From positions 62,001-126,000 of the forward strand of contig CAYYYJ010000001.1 of NCBI GenBank assembly GCA_964476045.1: a stretch of DNA of 64,000 nt. The letters are read 5' to 3'. Origin of the DNA: CAYYYJ01 sp964476045 (lineage in GTDB: Archaea > Aenigmatarchaeota > Aenigmatarchaeia > QMZP01 > JACQNV01). Both the position numbers and the translations under genes were made by a program. Positions 49,831 through 58,655 of this stretch are shown one piece after another (the stretch's first letter is position 1; each line of letters starts with the position of its first letter). The notes under the pieces are model-generated. The model ran no database searches, had not been told where the DNA came from, and saw only the letters and a program-made list of their open reading frames with translations.

Positions 49831-51048
49831 TTACTCATTAATTAATTTTTTGTAAATTTCTATATACTTCTCAGCGTTTTTCTCCCAAGTAAATTTTTGG
49901 GTTATTTTCTCCCTGCTGTTTTTTTCTAGGAGAGATTTCATTCTTTTATCCCTTTTTATTTTCAATAGAATGTTTCCGAGGTCGTCAAAATCCTTCGATA
50001 AAATACCGTCCTTCCAGTTCCCGATTATTTCCCTAGTCCATTCCGTGTCTGATGCGACCACAATTTTACTGGCTGCCATATATTCGAAAATCTTTATCGG
50101 GGAGAACCCGAAACTCTCAGAACCCCAGGATTCTGAATAAGGCGCCAATGCAACATCTATAGACGATAGGAATGCGGGGACCTCATCGTTATTTATTTTT
50201 CCTGCGAAAGTTATTGTTTCTTCAAGCTTATTTTTGCTCACGTAATCTTTTAATTCAGAAATATATTTCCTGTATCTTTCATCTCCGCCTGCCAGAACCA
50301 GCTTTATCTCAGGGATATCCTTTTTCGATTTTTCCGCTGACTTTATAATCTGAAGTATATTCTGTCTTGGCCCAAGTTCGCCTATGACAGCAAGAATAAA
50401 GTCGTTTTTTTTAAAGCCGAATTTTGTCCTGTAATCGTTTTTAACTGAGAACCGCTCTGGATCAGCTCCATTGGGTATAGCTTCTATCTTGTTCTGATTT
50501 AAGCCGTGTTTTATTAATGAATCCTTTATGGAATTTGAGACAGCTCCAACATAATCAGCTGACTTTACTATTTTTTTAATCCACTGTTTTTTAATTGCCT
50601 GCAAAATCGGATATAATATCTTGTCTTTCAAAAAACTCATTTTGATCTCATAAGACAGGAAATTATAGTTTATTTCTGCTACTCTAGGTATTCCTGTCAG
50701 TTTAGAGGCAAAAAAGCCGGTTATTTGTCCTGGATCACAACGATCGTGGATAACATCTATATTGTACTCCTTGCAGATTCGGACAGATTTTCTTATACTA
50801 AATAAAGAGCCGAAAAATCGGCCTGGGGGTATAGAAGATTTTACAGATTTATGGAAAAGAATGTTTCCTATTGATTTCTCCTCAGAGATGTCAGCAAGAA
50901 TATGTATTTCAACTCCTTTCTTGCTCATTGCCTTCGAGAACTCTGTGTGGTGCGTCGCTGCTCCGCCTGTTCCAGGAAGTTTAATATGAGGGCAAATGAG
51001 CAATACCTTCAATGGCTTGGCCTTAAGCGAATTCTGGGAAATCTTCAT
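49831..51048 (-). CDS. Family 4 glycosyltransferase
   Basis: A 405-residue GT-B enzyme. VLLICPHIKLPGTGGAATHH is the N-terminal loop, IPNGADPERFSVKN the linker, DFILAVIGELGPRQNILQII the donor domain, and GSESFGFSPIKIFEYMAASK the E-x7-E-like segment. MKISQNSLKAKPL precedes the first strand, so a later start is possible but no other ATG is close. Oriented against its neighbours on both sides. Confidence 0.86.
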   Translation of the reverse strand: MKISQNSLKAKPLKVLLICPHIKLPGTGGAATHHTEFSKAMSKKGVEIHILADISEEKSIGNILFHKSVKSSIPPGRFFGSLFSIRKSVRICKEYNIDVIHDRCDPGQITGFFASKLTGIPRVAEINYNFLSYEIKMSFLKDKILYPILQAIKKQWIKKIVKSADYVGAVSNSIKDSLIKHGLNQNKIEAIPNGADPERFSVKNDYRTKFGFKKNDFILAVIGELGPRQNILQIIKSAEKSKKDIPEIKLVLAGGDERYRKYISELKDYVSKNKLEETITFAGKINNDEVPAFLSSIDVALAPYSESWGSESFGFSPIKIFEYMAASKIVVASDTEWTREIIGNWKDGILSKDFDDLGNILLKIKRDKRMKSLLEKNSREKITQKFTWEKNAEKYIEIYKKLINE

Positions 51049-51120
51049 AAGTATGTATATCCTGACTTAGTCAATAATATAGTTACGAAAAACAACTACA
51101 TATAAGCTTTTGCCGCACAT

Positions 51121-52317
51121 ATGAAAATTCTCCATTTAGGGAAGTATTATTACCCGCATTCTGGTGGTGTAGAAACGTACACACAAACAATAGCAGAATC
51201 GCTTGTTAAGAAGTCTCATGATGTTGAAGTTATAGTTAACAATAAAGAGAGGGAATCAAAGATAGACTATGTAAACAAGGTAAAGGTAATAAGACTGTCA
51301 AGGCTAACAGATCTTTTCCATGCGCCGTTTTCAAAGTTCCCTTTCGCCTACATTAAAAAAAGCGGGTTCGATATTATACATCTCCATGTTCCAAATCCCT
51401 GGCTCGAATTAAATCTTTTAGCTTATTTTTTATTTTTTGGGAAGAAGGAGAGGTTTGTAGTGACGTACCATGCTGACGTTCCCCATTACACAGCCTTTCA
51501 CAGAATAATGGATTACTTCAGGACGTGTTTTACATATCCCCTCTTAAAGATTTATGCAGATTCAATAATACCAACAAGCGAAAACTATATAGATGGATCG
51601 TTCTTTCTTAGAAAGCTCAGAAATAAAATAACAGTAGCCCCCATAGGGATAGATACTAAATCGTATTTTGTTGACAAAAAAAACCTTGAACAAACCAAAC
51701 GAAAATATAAAATAGGCAGCGGGAAAGAAAAAATTATATTATTCTATGGGAGATTGGTCAAGTATAAAGGAGTTGAATACCTTCTGGAGGCATTCTCAAT
51801 GTTAAATAAAAAAAACGTAAGGTTATTTATTGTTGGCGATGGCGACCTCTCCGGGAAATTACGGGCCAAAGCAAAAAATCTGGGGTTAAGCAACATCGTA
51901 TTTACAGGCCACGTTAACAATGCAACAATGAATTCGTTCAGGTTTCTGGCTGATATTTTCGTGCTACCCTCAATAAATAGGGGTGAAGCCTTCGGGATCT
52001 CTATAATCGAGGCAATGTATTTCAAAAAACCAGTGGTTACCACGAACATAAAAAACAGCGGAGTCGCATATGTAAATGACGGGTTAAAAATCAATTCTCT
52101 AAATTCTCAGAGCGTTGTTGGGTCTAAAACAGGTTTAATTGTTGAACCAAAGAATTCTAAAGAGCTTTCTGATGCAATTGACTATCTGCTATCAAATACC
52201 AAGATCGCAGAAAAACTTGGGGAAAATGGATATAATAGGGCAATTCAAAATTTCACAGAAGAGAAATTCACAGACAGGATAAATAAAATTTACGAAAGCC
52301 TGAAAAAGCAAATATGA
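51121..52317 (+). CDS. Family 4 glycosyltransferase
   Basis: A 398-residue GT-B enzyme. KILHLGKYYYPHSGGVETYT begins it with the Gly-rich acceptor loop, APIGIDTKSYFVDK is the linker, KIILFYGRLVKYKGVEYLL the donor domain start, and RGEAFGISIIEAMYFKKPVV the E-x7-E motif. It heads a plus-strand run of two GT4 genes, two methyltransferases, a GT39 and a GT2 to 57391. ATGA overlap with the next gene. Confidence 0.88.
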   Translation: MKILHLGKYYYPHSGGVETYTQTIAESLVKKSHDVEVIVNNKERESKIDYVNKVKVIRLSRLTDLFHAPFSKFPFAYIKKSGFDIIHLHVPNPWLELNLLAYFLFFGKKERFVVTYHADVPHYTAFHRIMDYFRTCFTYPLLKIYADSIIPTSENYIDGSFFLRKLRNKITVAPIGIDTKSYFVDKKNLEQTKRKYKIGSGKEKIILFYGRLVKYKGVEYLLEAFSMLNKKNVRLFIVGDGDLSGKLRAKAKNLGLSNIVFTGHVNNATMNSFRFLADIFVLPSINRGEAFGISIIEAMYFKKPVVTTNIKNSGVAYVNDGLKINSLNSQSVVGSKTGLIVEPKNSKELSDAIDYLLSNTKIAEKLGENGYNRAIQNFTEEKFTDRINKIYESLKKQI

Positions 52318-53486
52318 AAATACTAATCACATCAGATCTGGGATATCCGTACATAGGTGGCGGCGAGAGCTATGTTATTAGTCTCTCGAAAGCACTAATA
52401 GGCCTAGGCCATGAAGTCCACTGGGCAACAAGCAGGATAGGCGAAACAGCTAGAACAGAGGACTACGAAGGCATAAAAATGCACAGAATGAGGATACTCT
52501 TTCCAAAAAGCTATCTTTTCCCTGGAAGGCATACGTTCCCTCTAACTTCTTTTATACCGCTGGTGAGGCTTTCAAAAGAATTTGATGTCCTCCAGTTCAC
52601 AACATTTTTAGCCGGTGTGATTGGCGCAAAAGTCGGCAAAGTTGCGAAAAAACCGGCGATCCTGTTTTGCCATGAATTTTTTGGCAGACTCTGGAAAACA
52701 ATAGGGCAAAGCAAACTCGAAAGGAATGTCTTTCCACACATAGAGAATTATATAGCAAAGCAGGATTATACTTGGGCCATGACGCCTTCGCTTTATTCGA
52801 AAATGACATTGGCAAGGGCTGGATACCCAGAAAAAGAGATAACCGTGATCCCGCACGGGATAGATAAAATATTTACTGAAGATGTTTCTGGCACCCCTCT
52901 TCGAAAGAAATACAAATTGGGAAAAAACAAACTTTTCGGTTATACAGGACGACTTTCGATAAAAGGCACTGGCCAATCAAAAAATCTTTTGGGCTTGCTG
53001 GAAGCGACAAAGCTGGTGATAAAGGAGGTCCCTGATGCAAAACTTGTGCTTGGCGGAAGCGGATTTGATGACATAAAAAAGCATATAGAATCAATGGGAT
53101 TGGAAAACAATGTTGTTTATGTTGGAAAAAGGCCATTCAATGAAGTCCCGCAATTCTATTCGATGTGTGATGTTATTGTCTGTCCGGCGCTTTCAGATGG
53201 ATATTGTTTTGTTCTAGGGGAGGCGTCTGCTTGCGGGACACCAATAGTTGCAACAGGCCAAGGATCGCACCCAGAAAGGATCGTAGACGGAAAAAATGGC
53301 TTTATTACAACAAAAGAACCAGAGTCAATGGCCAAAAGCATAATAAAAATCCTTCGAGATAAAAAATTAGCAGGAAAGCTAGGCGAAGAAGGGAAGAAAA
53401 TGTACAGGAAAGATTCCTGGAAATCAGTTGCAAAAAAATATGTTGATGTTTATGAAAACACAATAGAGAAATACAGAAATAAATAG
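52314..53486 (+). CDS. Family 4 glycosyltransferase
   Basis: A 390-residue GT-B enzyme. KILITSDLGYPYIGGGESYV is the acceptor loop, VIPHGIDKIFTED the linker, KLFGYTGRLSIKGTGQSKNL the donor start, and LSDGYCFVLGEASACGTPIV the E-x7-E-like segment, in which the first acid is Asp. Coupled to the preceding GT4 by ATGA and followed by a methyltransferase after 2 nt. Presumed to extend the same lipid-linked glycan. Confidence 0.87.
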   Translation: MKILITSDLGYPYIGGGESYVISLSKALIGLGHEVHWATSRIGETARTEDYEGIKMHRMRILFPKSYLFPGRHTFPLTSFIPLVRLSKEFDVLQFTTFLAGVIGAKVGKVAKKPAILFCHEFFGRLWKTIGQSKLERNVFPHIENYIAKQDYTWAMTPSLYSKMTLARAGYPEKEITVIPHGIDKIFTEDVSGTPLRKKYKLGKNKLFGYTGRLSIKGTGQSKNLLGLLEATKLVIKEVPDAKLVLGGSGFDDIKKHIESMGLENNVVYVGKRPFNEVPQFYSMCDVIVCPALSDGYCFVLGEASACGTPIVATGQGSHPERIVDGKNGFITTKEPESMAKSIIKILRDKKLAGKLGEEGKKMYRKDSWKSVAKKYVDVYENTIEKYRNK

Positions 53487-53488
53487 TT

Positions 53489-54361
53489 ATGGGAGACCAT
53501 TACAAAAAAGTTAGGGAAAAATACAGGAAAGGGAGCAAAGATTACTGGAACTCGATGGCTAGAAAATATAAGTCATCTGCTATATTAATTCCAGGTGACC
53601 TGGAAATCAAAAACCAGTATTACAACCTGTTGCATGAAAGGGTCATGTCGAAAGTTTTTTCTGGGATACCGAAAGGGTCGAAAATATTGGAAATAGGTTG
53701 CGGTGTCGGCAGGTGGAGCATAAAACTCGCGAAAATGGGCATGGATGTCACAGCCACTGACATCAGCAAAGAGATGGTCAAAATAGCAAAAACAAATGCG
53801 AAAAGAGAAAAAGTAAAAATAGGGTTCCAAGTCACCGGCGCAGATGAAATAAATTCCAGGAAAAATTATTACGATTATGCGCTTTCTGTGACGGTTTTGC
53901 AGCACATAATTGATGAAAGCAAAAGAATCAGGGCAATAGAAAATCTGGCAAAGTCTGTTAAAAAAGGCGGGAGAATAATACTTTTGGAGAGGGTAGGCAA
54001 AGAAATAGGCGAATTCCATGTCAAACCATTTACTCTGAAAAAATGGAAATCAGTATTCAATGCTTACGGATACGAATTGGAAAAAAGGTCTGGTGTGGAC
54101 CTGAGCCCATTTATAACGATAATAAATAAAATAGGAGCAAAGGTCAGATATAAGGGGGAGCTCACAGATTTTCCAGGCAAAGATTCCCTTGAGGACACAA
54201 TGTCACGAAAAGCCCTGTCTGCATACAAAACAAGCCTCAGGATAGCGACAAAACTGTCAAAACCGATAGACTACCACCTGGCCGATTTGCCATGGTTAAA
54301 AAGCAGGACAGCGCACAATATTTTGATTTTCAAACGAGTGAAGCAGAATTTAGAAAAATGA
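53489..54361 (+). CDS. SAM-dependent methyltransferase
   Basis: A 290-residue class I enzyme with an N-terminal helical extension (YKKVREKYRKGSKDYWNSM). ILEIGCGVGRWSIKLAKMG is motif I, VTATDISKEMVKIAK the acidic strand, YDYALSVTVLQHIIDES motif II, and VKKGGRIILLERVG motif III. The C-terminal 90 residues are extra and may shape an acceptor pocket. Its stop overlaps the next gene's ATG as ATGA. Confidence 0.84.
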   Translation: MGDHYKKVREKYRKGSKDYWNSMARKYKSSAILIPGDLEIKNQYYNLLHERVMSKVFSGIPKGSKILEIGCGVGRWSIKLAKMGMDVTATDISKEMVKIAKTNAKREKVKIGFQVTGADEINSRKNYYDYALSVTVLQHIIDESKRIRAIENLAKSVKKGGRIILLERVGKEIGEFHVKPFTLKKWKSVFNAYGYELEKRSGVDLSPFITIINKIGAKVRYKGELTDFPGKDSLEDTMSRKALSAYKTSLRIATKLSKPIDYHLADLPWLKSRTAHNILIFKRVKQNLEK

Positions 54362-54966
54362 TAAAAACTATGAACCACGATTGGGAAGAAGAATGGGTCG
54401 AATTTAAGGGGCTTAATTTTTTTGGCAAAAGGTTAGCCAAGGCCCAGAAAAAGGCAATCCAGAAAGTTTTCAATAAAATAAATTTGCAAAAAAGCGCTAA
54501 AATAATAGATGTTGGCTGCGGCTCTGGCAAACTCCTTCATTTCATGAAATCCTTAGGGTACAAAAATAGCATAGGGGTAGACGTCTCAAAAAGCGCGCTA
54601 AAACTGTGCAAAAACTTCAATCTCATAGAAGGGAAAGATGTGTTTTTCGCTGACATAACCAAAGGGTTTGGCAGAGGCGGATTTGATTTGGTGTTTTCTG
54701 ATGGCATGTTAGAACACTTTGAGGATATAGGCCCGTTCATCAGAGAAATGTCTAAAATAAGCAAAAAATACGTTCTTATACTGCAGCCAAACCACTTCTC
54801 ACTCTGGAATAAGATAATAAGAAAGACAGTGGGCGAAGCTGTTAAGGAGTACACATATTCTGTCTCTGACTTTGAAAAAGCCTTTGGAAAGTACGGATTT
54901 AAATTAGCATTACAAGATTCCTATAACTTGAATGAACAATTTGCTCTTTTATTTCAAAGAGCATGA
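54358..54966 (+). CDS. SAM-dependent methyltransferase
   Basis: A 202-residue class I enzyme. IIDVGCGSGKLLHFMKSLG is motif I, IGVDVSKSALKLCKN the acidic strand, FDLVFSDGMLEHFEDIG motif II. The start is placed at an ATG giving an ATGA overlap; an ATG 66 nt upstream would force a 70-nt overlap and adds only MVKKQDSAQYFDFQTSEAE, which could still be real. The pair of consecutive methyltransferases suggests two methylations of the same glycan. Confidence 0.8.
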   Translation: MIKTMNHDWEEEWVEFKGLNFFGKRLAKAQKKAIQKVFNKINLQKSAKIIDVGCGSGKLLHFMKSLGYKNSIGVDVSKSALKLCKNFNLIEGKDVFFADITKGFGRGGFDLVFSDGMLEHFEDIGPFIREMSKISKKYVLILQPNHFSLWNKIIRKTVGEAVKEYTYSVSDFEKAFGKYGFKLALQDSYNLNEQFALLFQRA

Positions 54967-55080
54967 TCAGGGAATCTGGCATTAATGGGTTCTTGGAAAA
55001 GGATATGCAGAAAGAAAAGCGCCTAGAGAAAGTATCTTAAACGCTTTCTTTCCGCAGGGTGGATAGAAAAAGAAAAGCTT

Positions 55081-56670
55081 ATGGAAAAAGAAATTGAAAT
55101 AAAATTTGGGATAAAAAACTGGGATAAAATAGCCCTTCTGGCAGTCATAATAGTGTTTTTCGGCATTAACCTCTGGGTTACTTTTTCCAGCAATATAATA
55201 TTTGGGGACGAGGCTTTCCATACCCATGTAAGCAAATGGATGGCAAAAACAGGGGAAATACCAAAGTATATACCTTTATACGAAACAGATATCCACAAGC
55301 AAGCCTATACTAAATATGTCAGCCCCCATTTACTGATGTCTGGAATATTCTCTGTTTTTGGCTTCTCAGAATTTTTAGTTAAATTGTTAATACCGCTAGT
55401 GAGTTTGCTGACAGCTGTTGTGCTCTATTTGCTTGCAAGAAAACACTTCCCTAGAAAAAGCGCATTTTTAATAATACCAATATTCCTGGGTTTCCCCGCA
55501 ATGGCAACTTATTCTGTACTTTTTTATGCAGATATATTCCTTGTGCTTTTTGCATCGCTGGCAGCTTTTTTCCTTTACCAGGCTTTTGAGACCTCTCAGA
55601 AAAAATATTTTATGCTCACAGGCATCTTCACGGGGCTGTCAATGCTTGCAAAAAAGTCGGGTTTTATACTAATACTAATGATAGCTATCTGGTTTTTGTA
55701 CAATGGAAGGAAGGATAAAACCTTCGGCGGCATGTTTTCCAGTCCCTATTTTAAACCCGCTGCAATCGCTATCCTAATGGCCCTGGTTGTCTCTGGCCCC
55801 TGGTTTGCAAGGAACCTGAGCTTGTTCGGCACAGTTGAGTGCGGTTTTCCGTTATTCAGCGACCAAGCATGCAAAATTGAATCAACAGAGACAGGGCAAC
55901 AGCTCGATAGGATACCTAATGTCGGAAGCACAGAACAGACACTCCTAAGCTACGGCCTAGTGAACTACATAGAATTTTCCTATTCCTTGGTTTTATTTTT
56001 CTTGGCAGTATGCGGCCTCTGCTTGGTTCTGGTAAGAAGAAGCAATAAGTTGGATAGATTTGCAATCTTAATGCTCATAACATTTGGAATACTCCTCAGC
56101 TATTTTGCAATAGATGTGGCTTTCTACAGGGTTGAGGATTTCTCGAGACAAATGCTCCTTAGCATACTGTCTTTAAGCTTCCTCAGTTTTTTGTTTGTCA
56201 ATGAAGTCATGAACTCAAAAAACAAATACCAGAAGCATATAGCTTTCATAGTGATAGTGATTGTTCTTTTCGTTACATTTTCTGCGGCAAAATCTAAGGC
56301 TGAAACAATGGTCCAGGTAAAGAAATTCTCCTCCGGATTTTATGAAGCTGCAAATTGGATAAAAATGAATACGCCCCAAGATTCCATACTCCTTTCCCTG
56401 TGGGGCCACCAGACAATCTATACAACTGAAAGAAAAACTTATTGGGTCACACCCAGCGATGCCGGACTGGTCTTGGCAACGCGAAATCAGACAGGCATCG
56501 ATACGATGAAAAAGTATGGAATAGATTACATATTTGTCCAGAAGTGGTCTGTCTACAAAGGGGATTATTACCAGGGCTATCCAGAGGCTTTTGTGAATTG
56601 GCTATTATCCAATCCTGCTTTCACAAAAGAGTTCGAGAATACTGACACATTTGTCTTTAAGGTCAACTGA
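55081..56670 (+). CDS. GT39/ArnT-like membrane glycosyltransferase
   Basis: A 529-residue multi-pass enzyme. After the first helix the catalytic loop NIIFGDEAFHTHVSKWMAK gives Asp-Glu, and YVSPHLLMSGIFSVFG follows in the place of the usual HPP segment. Ten or so helices, then a soluble domain ending FTKEFENTDTFVFKVN. It should use a polyprenyl-phosphate sugar, which the next gene, a DPM-like GT2, may provide. Spacing of 114 nt before it hints at its own promoter. Confidence 0.83.
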   Translation: MEKEIEIKFGIKNWDKIALLAVIIVFFGINLWVTFSSNIIFGDEAFHTHVSKWMAKTGEIPKYIPLYETDIHKQAYTKYVSPHLLMSGIFSVFGFSEFLVKLLIPLVSLLTAVVLYLLARKHFPRKSAFLIIPIFLGFPAMATYSVLFYADIFLVLFASLAAFFLYQAFETSQKKYFMLTGIFTGLSMLAKKSGFILILMIAIWFLYNGRKDKTFGGMFSSPYFKPAAIAILMALVVSGPWFARNLSLFGTVECGFPLFSDQACKIESTETGQQLDRIPNVGSTEQTLLSYGLVNYIEFSYSLVLFFLAVCGLCLVLVRRSNKLDRFAILMLITFGILLSYFAIDVAFYRVEDFSRQMLLSILSLSFLSFLFVNEVMNSKNKYQKHIAFIVIVIVLFVTFSAAKSKAETMVQVKKFSSGFYEAANWIKMNTPQDSILLSLWGHQTIYTTERKTYWVTPSDAGLVLATRNQTGIDTMKKYGIDYIFVQKWSVYKGDYYQGYPEAFVNWLLSNPAFTKEFENTDTFVFKVN

Positions 56671-56725
56671 TTTTTGTTTTGGTATTTGCTTATATACAAC
56701 AGAATTTAATTTATCTAATTCTCTT

Positions 56726-57391
56726 ATGAATAAAACAATAATCATTCCAGCGTATAATGAAGAGCAGGGAATAGAGGCTGTCATAAAAAGATGCAAAAAA
56801 GTCTGCGAGAAAGGGGATGAAATACTTGTTGTTGATGATGGGTCTAGAGACAAGACATACGAGATCGCGAAAAAGACAGGCGTTACTGTTGTTAAGCATC
56901 CTCAAAACAAGGGGAAAGCTTTTGCGCTCAAGACTGGTTTTGATAACGCGAAAAACGACATTGTTATCACAATAGATGCTGACTGCACATACCCTCCGGA
57001 ATATATTCCTGAGATGATGAAATACCTGAAAGATTATGATATTGTTGTTGGCTCGAGATTCAGGAACGGGATTCCGAAAGGGCTGCCAATACACAGGGGT
57101 TTAGCAAATATAATGGGAGCGCAGTTCACGAGTATTTTGCTCAGGAGAAAGCTTACGGACATAACCTCTGGCCTCCGGGCTTTCAGAAAAGACATTATTA
57201 AAAACTGCCCTATCAGGGCGAAAGGACTTGACTTTGAAGCAGAATTCACTGCCCGCGCAATTACACGGGGATACAAATACAAAGAAATCCCAATTATTTA
57301 TGAGGAGAGAGCTGGCCAGTCAAAGCTGAAATTTTTCAACCATATTGCGAAGTTTACTGTTGCTATTTTGAGGGGGAAGTTCCAGAATTGA
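56726..57391 (+). CDS. Dolichol-phosphate mannosyltransferase-like GT2
   Basis: A 222-residue soluble GT2 of the DPM1 type. TIIIPAYNEEQGIEAVIKRC, EILVVDDGSRDKTYEIAKK, NKGKAFALKTGFDNAKND and TIDADCTYPPEYIPEMM (DxD) are all standard, and LRAFRKDIIKNCP with a basic C-terminus completes the fold. It makes polyprenyl-phosphate mannose or glucose, the donor for GT39 enzymes and late steps of N-glycan assembly. ATG at 56726 chosen; an upstream in-frame extension into the spacer lacks homology. A strong hairpin follows the stop. Confidence 0.88.
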   Translation: MNKTIIIPAYNEEQGIEAVIKRCKKVCEKGDEILVVDDGSRDKTYEIAKKTGVTVVKHPQNKGKAFALKTGFDNAKNDIVITIDADCTYPPEYIPEMMKYLKDYDIVVGSRFRNGIPKGLPIHRGLANIMGAQFTSILLRRKLTDITSGLRAFRKDIIKNCPIRAKGLDFEAEFTARAITRGYKYKEIPIIYEERAGQSKLKFFNHIAKFTVAILRGKFQN

Positions 57392-57422
57392 TAGCCTTTT
57401 CTTTTAAAAAAGAAAATGCTAT
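57391..57422 (+). terminator. Hairpin after DPM-like gene
   Basis: ATAGC/GCTAT plus TTTTCTTTT/AAAAGAAAA form a long AT-rich stem with a 2-nt loop, overlapping the stop codon. It may end transcription or protect the mRNA. The sequence resembles the CTTTCTTT-type helices in the tRNA introns. Confidence 0.45.
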
Positions 57423-57737
57423 CCTACCGAAAAGAAAATAAATACATGTCCGCTTGGTTAAATATTTTCTACAAAGAAACGTTTCATCGAAAGAAAATAT
57501 GCAGTTGGCTCCAGAGAGTTCAGAGCTTTTTGGTCGTTTCCGGCCTCTCTGGATAACCTCTCTAAAACCTTATGATCGTGTAATGCGCTCTTCAACGCTA
57601 TTTGAGTTTGACGAATTCTGGTAGATTGTGCCATAATATTATTTCATTTGTTAAATAAAGTAGGCGATTGATAGTCTCCAGTCGAACCCAAATTATCCTT
57701 TTAAAAACCTATCCTGCCCTAAATTATATACTTTGAT
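57423..57737. other. Non-coding region with hairpin and 27-nt repeat copy B
   Basis: 315 nt without a credible gene. It contains repeat copy B (57489-57515), a hairpin TCCAGAGAG (57510-57518) with CTCTCTGGA (57545-57553), and on the minus strand an ATATTTTCT/AGAAAATAT helix directly after the repeat. AT-rich sequence near 57700-57730 is the promoter of the HMG-CoA synthase. A small RNA on either strand is possible; no tRNA could be folded. Confidence 0.5.
57489..57515 (-). repeat. 27-nt repeat, copy B
   Basis: 24 of 27 bases match 21772-21798 in the same orientation. In both places the minus-strand form is preceded by a hairpin ending TCTGGA and followed by a helix beginning TTTTCT. Not part of any coding region. 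Confidence 0.6.
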
Positions 57738-58655
57738 ATGTCAGACATCGGTATCGTTGGTTATGGCGCATACATCCCTAGATTTAGGATTAAAGTAGAA
57801 GAGATAGCAAGAGTCTGGGGAAAGAATGCAGAAGATATAAAAAACGGTTTAATGGTCTTTGAGAAAAGCGTGCCTGATACAGATGAAGATACAATTACAA
57901 TCTCTGTTGAGGCTGCCAAGAATGCGCTGCTCCGTGCGCAGATTGATCCGCAAGACATTGGAGCTGTTTACATTGGTTCAGAATCACATCCTTATGCAGT
58001 AAAGCCGTCCGGAACTGTAGTCGCAGATGCGCTCAACTTAAGCAATCACTTGATGGTCGCAGACTTTGAATTCGCATGCAAAGCAGGGACAGCAGCTATG
58101 CAATGCGCTTACGGGCTCGTGAAAGCAGGCGAAATAAAATATGGTTTGGCTATTGGAGCAGACACCTCTCAGGGAAGGCCAGGCGATGCACTTGAGTTCA
58201 CAGCAGCTGCTGGAGGCGCAGCATTCATAATTGGTAAAGATCCTCTTGCGAAACTTGAAGGGACATATTCCTTCACCACAGATACAGCAGATTTCTGGAG
58301 GCGGGAGGGGGAAGATTATCCAACTCACGCAGCGAGGTTCACAGGAAAGCCNNNNNNNNNNNNNNNNNNNNNNNNNNNNNNNNNNNNNNNNNNNNNNNNN
58401 NNNNNNNNNNNNNNNNNNNNNNNNNNNNNNNNNNNNNNNNNNNNNNNNNNNGTTTTGGATCTGGCAAAACCTGGCCAAAGGATTTTGATGACTTCGTATG
58501 GATCTGGAGCAGGGTCAGACTCTTTTAGCTGGGTTGTGACAGACAAGATTTTGGAGAAGCGCGATTTAGCGCCGAAGACTGCGAGTTACGTAAACAACAA
58601 AGAGTATGTTGATTACGGGAAATACGTTAAACTGAGGAAAAAATTGAAATTATGA
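57738..58655 (+). CDS. hmgs: HMG-CoA synthase, archaeal type, interrupted by assembly gap
   Basis: Makes HMG-CoA from acetoacetyl-CoA and acetyl-CoA, first committed step to mevalonate. Glu82 ([13 protein letters not shown]) and nucleophile Cys114 ([10 protein letters not shown]) are present, as are the C-terminal [15 protein letters not shown] and [14 protein letters not shown] 100-N gap replaces the middle, including the catalytic His; by comparison with the family about 70 residues are missing, so the true gap is about 220 bp and the annotated length is short. The stop overlaps the thiolase start as ATGA. Confidence 0.9.
   Translation: MSDIGIVGYGAYIPRFRIKVEEIARVWGKNAEDIKNGLMVFEKSVPDTDEDTITISVEAAKNALLRAQIDPQDIGAVYIGSESHPYAVKPSGTVVADALNLSNHLMVADFEFACKAGTAAMQCAYGLVKAGEIKYGLAIGADTSQGRPGDALEFTAAAGGAAFIIGKDPLAKLEGTYSFTTDTADFWRREGEDYPTHAARFTGKXXXXXXXXXXXXXXXXXXXXXXXXXXXXXXXXXXVLDLAKPGQRILMTSYGSGAGSDSFSWVVTDKILEKRDLAPKTASYVNNKEYVDYGKYVKLRKKLKL
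58352..58451. other. Assembly gap (100 N)
   Basis: Exactly 100 N, the usual placeholder. The flanks do not overlap and the HMG-CoA synthase needs more sequence than this, so real DNA is missing. Confidence 0.97.

Noticed and set aside
57660..57700. T-arm-like GGGTTCGAC on the minus strand
   Set aside because: No matching 3' T-stem, acceptor or D-arm could be found on either side, with or without an intron.
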